NCBI GenBank assembly: GCA_004322215.1
Contig: SCSM01000011.1
Coordinates: forward strand, 372,001-436,000
Reading direction: 5' to 3'
DNA: 64,000 bases
Source: Bacteroidota bacterium
Lineage (GTDB): Bacteria; Bacteroidota; Ignavibacteria; Kapaibacteriales; UBA2268
Made by a program: the position numbers and the translations under genes. Below, one piece after another: positions 59,659-64,000 of the stretch (the stretch's first letter is position 1; each line of letters begins with the position of its first letter). Under the pieces are notes generated by a model that made no database searches, was not told where the DNA came from, and was given only the letters and a program-made list of their open reading frames with translations.

Positions 59659-61977
59659 TCAGAATGAATAGCCAAGCCCGATATGAAGCTTCAGGTCCTT
59701 CAAAACATTTTCACGGGTAAAAATTGTTTTGTCTTTTTCCGCTGACGGATCATATATAGGTAAAGCCAGGTCAATTCTGAAAGGTCCGACAGGTGTCATA
59801 TATCCCATTCCTACACCTCCTGCCACGGCAAGTTTTGTAAAATAATCATACCAATTGTAATGATAATTATAATCGGAATACCAATGGAAAGTGTTTCCCC
59901 AATCAAGGAAAGCAGTCAATCCGATGTTTGATATTATTTCTGACAATAACTCATCGAAGTTTTTCGGTCTGAGGAATCTGAATCTTAATTCAAATGAGCC
60001 CTCGAGTATTGTACCACTGCCAACAAAGTCTTCAAAGAAATCGAGTGTGCCTTTTGCATAATCCGATTGGTTGGGCTGTGGATATCTCAACCTTCTGGAT
60101 GCCCAGCCGCGAACGCTGTTAGCACCACCGGCAAAGAACTGTCTTTCGACAGGAACATAAGTGCTATCCTGGTTACCCCAGGTTGTAACGCCGCCACGGA
60201 CTTTAAATGCAAATATCGTAGTAGGACTAAGACGCTTAAAAAGGTAGTAACTCGCCTGCGCCCTGTAAAATTGTGCAATACCAAGCATGGGGATGAAACC
60301 AATCTTTGGAATCGTCAAATCGAGGGAGAAATTAAAATAATATCCTGATGACGGATTGAAAATGTCATTTCTTGTGTCTCCAATTAATGAGCCGCCGAAA
60401 ATAAATGCAGACGGCACCAACATGCCGGTTTCATTCCTGTATTTATTAAGTGCCTCATAAATTTTGAAACTACTTTTGATTTTTTCTATTTCTGAAACAC
60501 TGTCAGCTTTATTTAGCTCATTCTGATAAGCTACATCATAATTCATGGGCACTTGCCTTTCAAATAGGACATCAATAGTACCATACTGAATAAAAGTAAA
60601 TTCAGGAAATTTAATGGGCAATTTTATTGGAGCAGAAATTGTACTTAACTGCAATTCAGAAAAAATCTTAGTATATGAATAAATTAATTGACCTGCTGCA
60701 CCGAATCTTGCTTTATCGATAATAAACAATAATGGCTGGGCAAGTGATATACCTGCCTGGAGTTGGAAGTCCGCCTTTGATATAGCCAAACCTTCCTGAA
60801 CCCATCGGCTAATATCCCGTATTTCAGGTCTAAGGTATATATTAAAGTTTTGTGCTATACCGCCAATGTTTTTATGTGAATAGGATGCCTCCAAACCGGA
60901 ATTAGTAAAATTATCAATTGCAGTTCTATTGATGTACCAACTTACACCCCACTCCTGCTGTTTGCGGTATTGAGTGAAAACCAACATTGAAAGAGTAGAA
61001 TCTGTCTGTGGTTTAAAAATTGAAGATGTATCAATTTTTACAATGTCGAAAGTACCGAGAGATAAGAGATTGTTGCTCGACCTGTTTATTTTATTTATAG
61101 AATACCAATTCCCTATTCCGAATTCGAGCTGCTTATCCTTCATTTCATTTACGACAAGGTTTTGTCCCTTAGTGCTGTCAACGTAATCAATTCCTGATAT
61201 TTTTTGTCTTTTACCGGTATGAAAAGTAATTATTATACTATCTATGTTTTGAACCGTATCTTTCAACACGAGCGGAACATCGAATTTTGCAAAGTAATAA
61301 CCATTATCCAATAGTTTAAAATGTATAGCCCTTATTTCATTAAATATCCGTGCTTCGTCAAATCGCTCTCCTATTCTGACTTTCATTAATGATTTGATAT
61401 TGTTAGCTAAATCGGCAGGAAGTGAATCTAACCCGTCGTATGTAATACTGTTGATTGTCGAAGCCGAATCCTCATTAATTATAAATGTAAGAACATTCAA
61501 CTGGCTTGCCTTGTCAGCATTGAATGAAAATGTGACTTTCGCTTTATGAAAACCCTTTTGATTATAATAATCCTGGAGTGTAAAGGCATCGTTTTCGGCT
61601 TTAGTCTGCTCAAAGAACTGAACTTCATTTATCATTGAAAGAAGTGCCTGGTCAAATGATTTCACCATTATTGGGGGTATTATTTTTCTTGCATAAGGAT
61701 ATTTAAACTGAACATCGTAATAAAGCAAAATCTTATGGTCGAATCCCCTGTTTGTTTGTCTTGATACAAGAATATTCTGGAGTTCCGATGAGTTGAAAGA
61801 TTTATTCCCAATAAACCTGATTTCACCGATTTCATATTGGAATTTATTAATATAAGAGGGAATCAAATCATGGTTATTATTATTTTGTGCGTTGAGGATA
61901 TTTGAATTAATGATTATAATCAATGAAAAAATATTCAATACAGGTAAGAAAATTTTTTTTAAAATCATATTTAACAT
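59659..61977 (-). CDS. BamA/TamA-family outer-membrane protein
   Basis: 772 residues with a signal peptide (to about 30, SNILNAQN). POTRA-like repeats in the N-terminal half (YEIGEIRFIGNKSFNSSELQ; INSITYDGLDSLPADL; KISGIDYVDSTKGQ) and a C-terminal 16-strand barrel-like domain from about 355. The barrel contains the conserved RGW motif in FFAGGANSVRGWASRRLRYP and an ending with terminal aromatic (LHIGLGYSF). It fits the Omp85 superfamily, closer to TamA-like members than to BamA because it is short and not next to other envelope-biogenesis genes such as skp or lpxD. Role: insertion or translocation of outer-membrane proteins, client unknown. Confidence 0.88.
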   Translation of the reverse strand: MLNMILKKIFLPVLNIFSLIIIINSNILNAQNNNNHDLIPSYINKFQYEIGEIRFIGNKSFNSSELQNILVSRQTNRGFDHKILLYYDVQFKYPYARKIIPPIMVKSFDQALLSMINEVQFFEQTKAENDAFTLQDYYNQKGFHKAKVTFSFNADKASQLNVLTFIINEDSASTINSITYDGLDSLPADLANNIKSLMKVRIGERFDEARIFNEIRAIHFKLLDNGYYFAKFDVPLVLKDTVQNIDSIIITFHTGKRQKISGIDYVDSTKGQNLVVNEMKDKQLEFGIGNWYSINKINRSSNNLLSLGTFDIVKIDTSSIFKPQTDSTLSMLVFTQYRKQQEWGVSWYINRTAIDNFTNSGLEASYSHKNIGGIAQNFNIYLRPEIRDISRWVQEGLAISKADFQLQAGISLAQPLLFIIDKARFGAAGQLIYSYTKIFSELQLSTISAPIKLPIKFPEFTFIQYGTIDVLFERQVPMNYDVAYQNELNKADSVSEIEKIKSSFKIYEALNKYRNETGMLVPSAFIFGGSLIGDTRNDIFNPSSGYYFNFSLDLTIPKIGFIPMLGIAQFYRAQASYYLFKRLSPTTIFAFKVRGGVTTWGNQDSTYVPVERQFFAGGANSVRGWASRRLRYPQPNQSDYAKGTLDFFEDFVGSGTILEGSFELRFRFLRPKNFDELLSEIISNIGLTAFLDWGNTFHWYSDYNYHYNWYDYFTKLAVAGGVGMGYMTPVGPFRIDLALPIYDPSAEKDKTIFTRENVLKDLKLHIGLGYSF

Positions 61978-62050
61978 GAATATCTCTCATAGATGAAAAG
62001 CAACGAGGAAAGATACTTTCCCGCAACAGAAATAGATTTAACAATAGATT

Positions 62051-62326
62051 TTAATAATACTGTTCCTCTTCATCATCGTTATAAAAATACTCTTCATTCG
62101 AAACATCCTCATATTCGGGCCAGAGGTCTTCCATAGACTCAATCAACTCGTCGGTATCTTCAAGCTCGTTTAAATTATCGAGAATTTGCTGAGGGCAACC
62201 CGTACGATTGGCAAAATCAATGAGTTCCTCTTTCGTAGCGGGCCAAGGAGCATCCTCGAGATATTTAGCCAGCTCGGGAGTCCAGAACATCTGGTTTCCT
62301 TCTTTAATTTTTGATGGTTGTGACAT
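62051..62326 (-). CDS. DUF2795 domain protein
   Basis: 91 residues, strongly acidic. Central domain WTPELAKYLEDAPWPATKEE then LIDFANRTGCPQQILDNLNE matches DUF2795 (a small helical domain), followed by an acidic tail (DVSNEEYFYNDDEEEQYY). Family members are common next to translation or DNA-binding genes, but no function is established. The acidic tail could bind a basic partner. 73 bases downstream of the Omp85 gene start, same strand. Confidence 0.85.
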   Translation of the reverse strand: MSQPSKIKEGNQMFWTPELAKYLEDAPWPATKEELIDFANRTGCPQQILDNLNELEDTDELIESMEDLWPEYEDVSNEEYFYNDDEEEQYY

Positions 62327-62470
62327 ATATTAAAACCAATTAGTTAATGTTATTTAAAATTGTCGCAAAAATATTGCTTGCGAACAAGAATTGCAAATAA
62401 ATTTTCCCTTTTTCAAAATATAATTTTTTTCAATTAATTTTGATTAACGATTACAATGAAGAAAAATTGA

Positions 62471-62504
62471 AAAAAATACCCCTTTTGCAAGGCAAAAGAG
62501 GTAT
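62471..62504 (-). terminator. Rho-independent terminator after rpsD
   Basis: On the minus strand: TACCTCTTTTGC, CTT loop, GCAAAAGGGGTA, then TTTTTTC. A twelve-pair stem with one mismatch, 22 bases past the rpsD stop. Confidence 0.9.
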
Positions 62505-62525
62505 ATATGAAAATCTAATTCCTGA

Positions 62526-63128
62526 TTATCTTGAATAAAATTCGACTACAAGCGGCACATCGCAAACCACTCCGATTTCCTCACGGGGAGGCACGTATAA
62601 GTATTTAGCAGTAAAATCTGCTTTTGATAATTCGATGTATGGAGGAGGTGCTGCAGACCTGATTGAATCCTGTATATTATCATTTTTACGTGTTTTCTCT
62701 TTTATTAGTATCAAATCGTTGACTTTTAGCTGGCAGGAAGGTACAGTCACCCGTTTGCCATTGATATTAATATGACCGTGGTTGACTAACTGGCGAGCCG
62801 CATATATCGAACGTGTCAAGCCAGCTCTGTATATGAAAGCATCGAGCCGCGATTCAAGTAACTGAACGAGGATATCACCTGTATTGCCAACGAGCTGTGT
62901 TGCTTTCTGAAAGTAATTCCTCATTTGCCTTTCAGAAACGTTATATTGAAGCCGCAATCTTTGCTTTTCAATTAATTGTCTCCCGTAATCTGACTGCTTG
63001 ATGCGACGTTTCGAAGCACCATGCTGTCCGGGAGGATAGGGTTTCCTTGAAGAATATTTATTTGATTTCTGTGTTAATTCAATTCCAAGTTTACGGGATA
63101 ACTTGACTTTGGGTCCTGTGTAATTCAT
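62526..63128 (-). CDS. rpsD: 30S ribosomal protein S4
   Basis: 200 residues. Primary 16S rRNA-binding protein. N-terminus MNYTGPKVKLSRKLGIELTQ, then YPPGQHGASKRR and YGRQLIEKQRLRLQYNVSER; S4 RNA-binding domain with RLDAFIYRAGLTRSIYAARQ and HININGKRVTVPSC. The zinc CxxC pair at the N-terminus is absent, so this is the zinc-free form. It is outside an rpsM-rpsK-rpsD-rpoA order: its neighbours are queC and DUF2795, and it has its own terminator. It may be a second copy or the only one, relocated. Confidence 0.96.
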   Translation of the reverse strand: MNYTGPKVKLSRKLGIELTQKSNKYSSRKPYPPGQHGASKRRIKQSDYGRQLIEKQRLRLQYNVSERQMRNYFQKATQLVGNTGDILVQLLESRLDAFIYRAGLTRSIYAARQLVNHGHININGKRVTVPSCQLKVNDLILIKEKTRKNDNIQDSIRSAAPPPYIELSKADFTAKYLYVPPREEIGVVCDVPLVVEFYSR

Positions 63129-63331
63129 TATTTCTCAATATATTTAAAATTTTTACAATATTATACTTAAAAAGAATACAAATATAAGGGTTTATTGAGA
63201 AAATCCCAAATTTTCCATACATTTATTAACATTTCATTTAATGATATAATTCATGTGTTTCTTGATATTATATTCTGAATCGGAAATTACTGTTTTTTTT
63301 AAAAATTAGGAATTTATAAGCAACCCTTATG

Positions 63332-64000
63332 CTAGTAAATCGGCTTTATCTTATATGATAACGGGTCATCTATCCCCGCTTGTTGGAATCCCCTTAACCG
63401 CAAGGCACAAGAATCACATACACCGCATGCCGTTTCCGATTCCTGATAACAACTCCATGTTAATTCAAATGGTACTTTCAGTTCATACCCGGCAACCACA
63501 ATATCCATTTTTGTCATTTCGATTAACGGGGTAATAATTTTGATATTAGTTTCAGATTTTGTCCCTTCATTAATTGCATCCTGAAAAGCAAGGAAAAATT
63601 CCTTCCTGCAATCCGGGTAACCACTGCTGTCTGCTTGTGTAGCTCCGATATATATCACTTCAGCACCAATTACTTCTGCCCAGCTAACAGCTATTGATAA
63701 TATATTTGCATTTCTGAAAGGAACATAAGTCAGAGGTATATCTTTTCTCGACAAGTCTGCATTTTCAATTGTAATTTTTTCATCTGTCAATGCCGAACCG
63801 CCAATTAATGATAAATGCTCAACATTTACAACGAGTTTTTTTTCGATTTTATAGTAATTACATAAATCATAATAGGATTTCAATTCCCTCGATTCGGTTC
63901 TTTGACCGTAATTCAGGTGAAGTGCAGCAATTTCATATCCTTCACTTCTGGCAATCCCCGTACAAACAGCAGAGTCCATTCCCCCGCTCATAAGAACAAT
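63332..64000 (-). CDS. queC: 7-cyano-7-deazaguanine synthase (5' end outside window)
   Basis: Makes preQ0 in queuosine synthesis. 219 residues are visible from an internal Met. The frame continues upstream to the window edge (Ile-Val-Leu before MSGGMDSAV), so only a few N-terminal codons are missing. P-loop-like SGGMDS, ALHLNYGQRTESRELK, LTYVPFRNANILSIA with GATQADSSGYPDCRKEF, and four C-terminal zinc Cys in SWSCYQESETACGVCDSCALR. Cys and P-loop complete, so functional. No other queuosine gene in view. Confidence 0.96.
   Translation of the reverse strand: MVLMSGGMDSAVCTGIARSEGYEIAALHLNYGQRTESRELKSYYDLCNYYKIEKKLVVNVEHLSLIGGSALTDEKITIENADLSRKDIPLTYVPFRNANILSIAVSWAEVIGAEVIYIGATQADSSGYPDCRKEFFLAFQDAINEGTKSETNIKIITPLIEMTKMDIVVAGYELKVPFELTWSCYQESETACGVCDSCALRLRGFQQAGIDDPLSYKIKPIY

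Overview
The window looks like a chromosome segment from a low-GC Gram-negative bacterium of the Bacteroidota / Chlorobiota / Ignavibacteriota (FCB) group. An Ignavibacteria- or Kapabacteria-like lineage is my best guess. The evidence is two secreted proteins ending in a type IX secretion (T9SS)-like C-terminal domain, DUF5723-like, DUF5683 and OmpA-type envelope proteins, a BamA/TamA-type outer-membrane protein and an Rrf2-SUF Fe-S operon. Species-level placement cannot be made without searches.

Layout. 1-8.3 kb: 3' part of a fused indolepyruvate:ferredoxin oxidoreductase (IorA-IorB), then a three-subunit molybdenum hydroxylase whose genes are separated by an unknown membrane protein, an IS200-like/REP-type Y1 transposase with an adjacent cluster of REP-like palindromes, and a small unknown protein. 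8.5-17.8 kb: PLP aminotransferase, tRNA-Pro(CGG), pirin, a VWA-like membrane protein, a secreted protein of unknown role, an antitoxin relic, an ABC exporter and a thioredoxin-like protein. 17.8-22.3 kb: an accessory stretch with a DUF2283/DUF4258-like pair, a relic of a second thioredoxin gene, two very AT-rich unknown genes (one with a HEPN-like RNxxxH motif), a 182-bp tandem repeat and an orphan phage-type HTH protein. 22.3-31.1 kb: membrane pyrophosphatase, PAS histidine kinase, a leftward cluster (sigma factor, LytR_C protein, rsfS, argS, helix-hairpin-helix protein) and an AmrS-like radical SAM enzyme. 31.4-38.8 kb: envelope genes (lipoprotein, DUF5723-like porin, DUF4389 protein, C1 peptidase, OmpA protein). 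38.9-53.6 kb: an Fe-S island (rrf2-sufBCDSU-sufT, then ferredoxin, A-type carrier and Fe-superoxide dismutase) split by two paralogous kelch/T9SS-type surface proteins and a methyltransferase. 53.6-64 kb: a decayed MntA-HepT toxin-antitoxin pair, gcvPA, an FtsB-like protein, M64 peptidase, ROK kinase, RidA, DUF5683, BamA/TamA-like protein, DUF2795, rpsD and partial queC.

How the genes fit together. The aminotransferase and IorAB could form the first steps of aromatic amino-acid catabolism. The SUF cluster builds Fe-S centres of the kind used by IorAB, the hydroxylase, ferredoxin and AmrS, and the Rrf2 regulator probably senses its output.

The most unusual signal is not a gene. Many spacers, often starting at or within a few bases of a stop codon, are degenerate tandem repeats with a strict 7-bp period (for example GAATAGT, TGTTGAG, AATTACT, TAGTCGT). 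Alongside them are small palindromes with three-base loops, associated here with a Y1 transposase, plus several other dispersed repeat families. Four toxin-antitoxin-like modules or relics also lie in this stretch.
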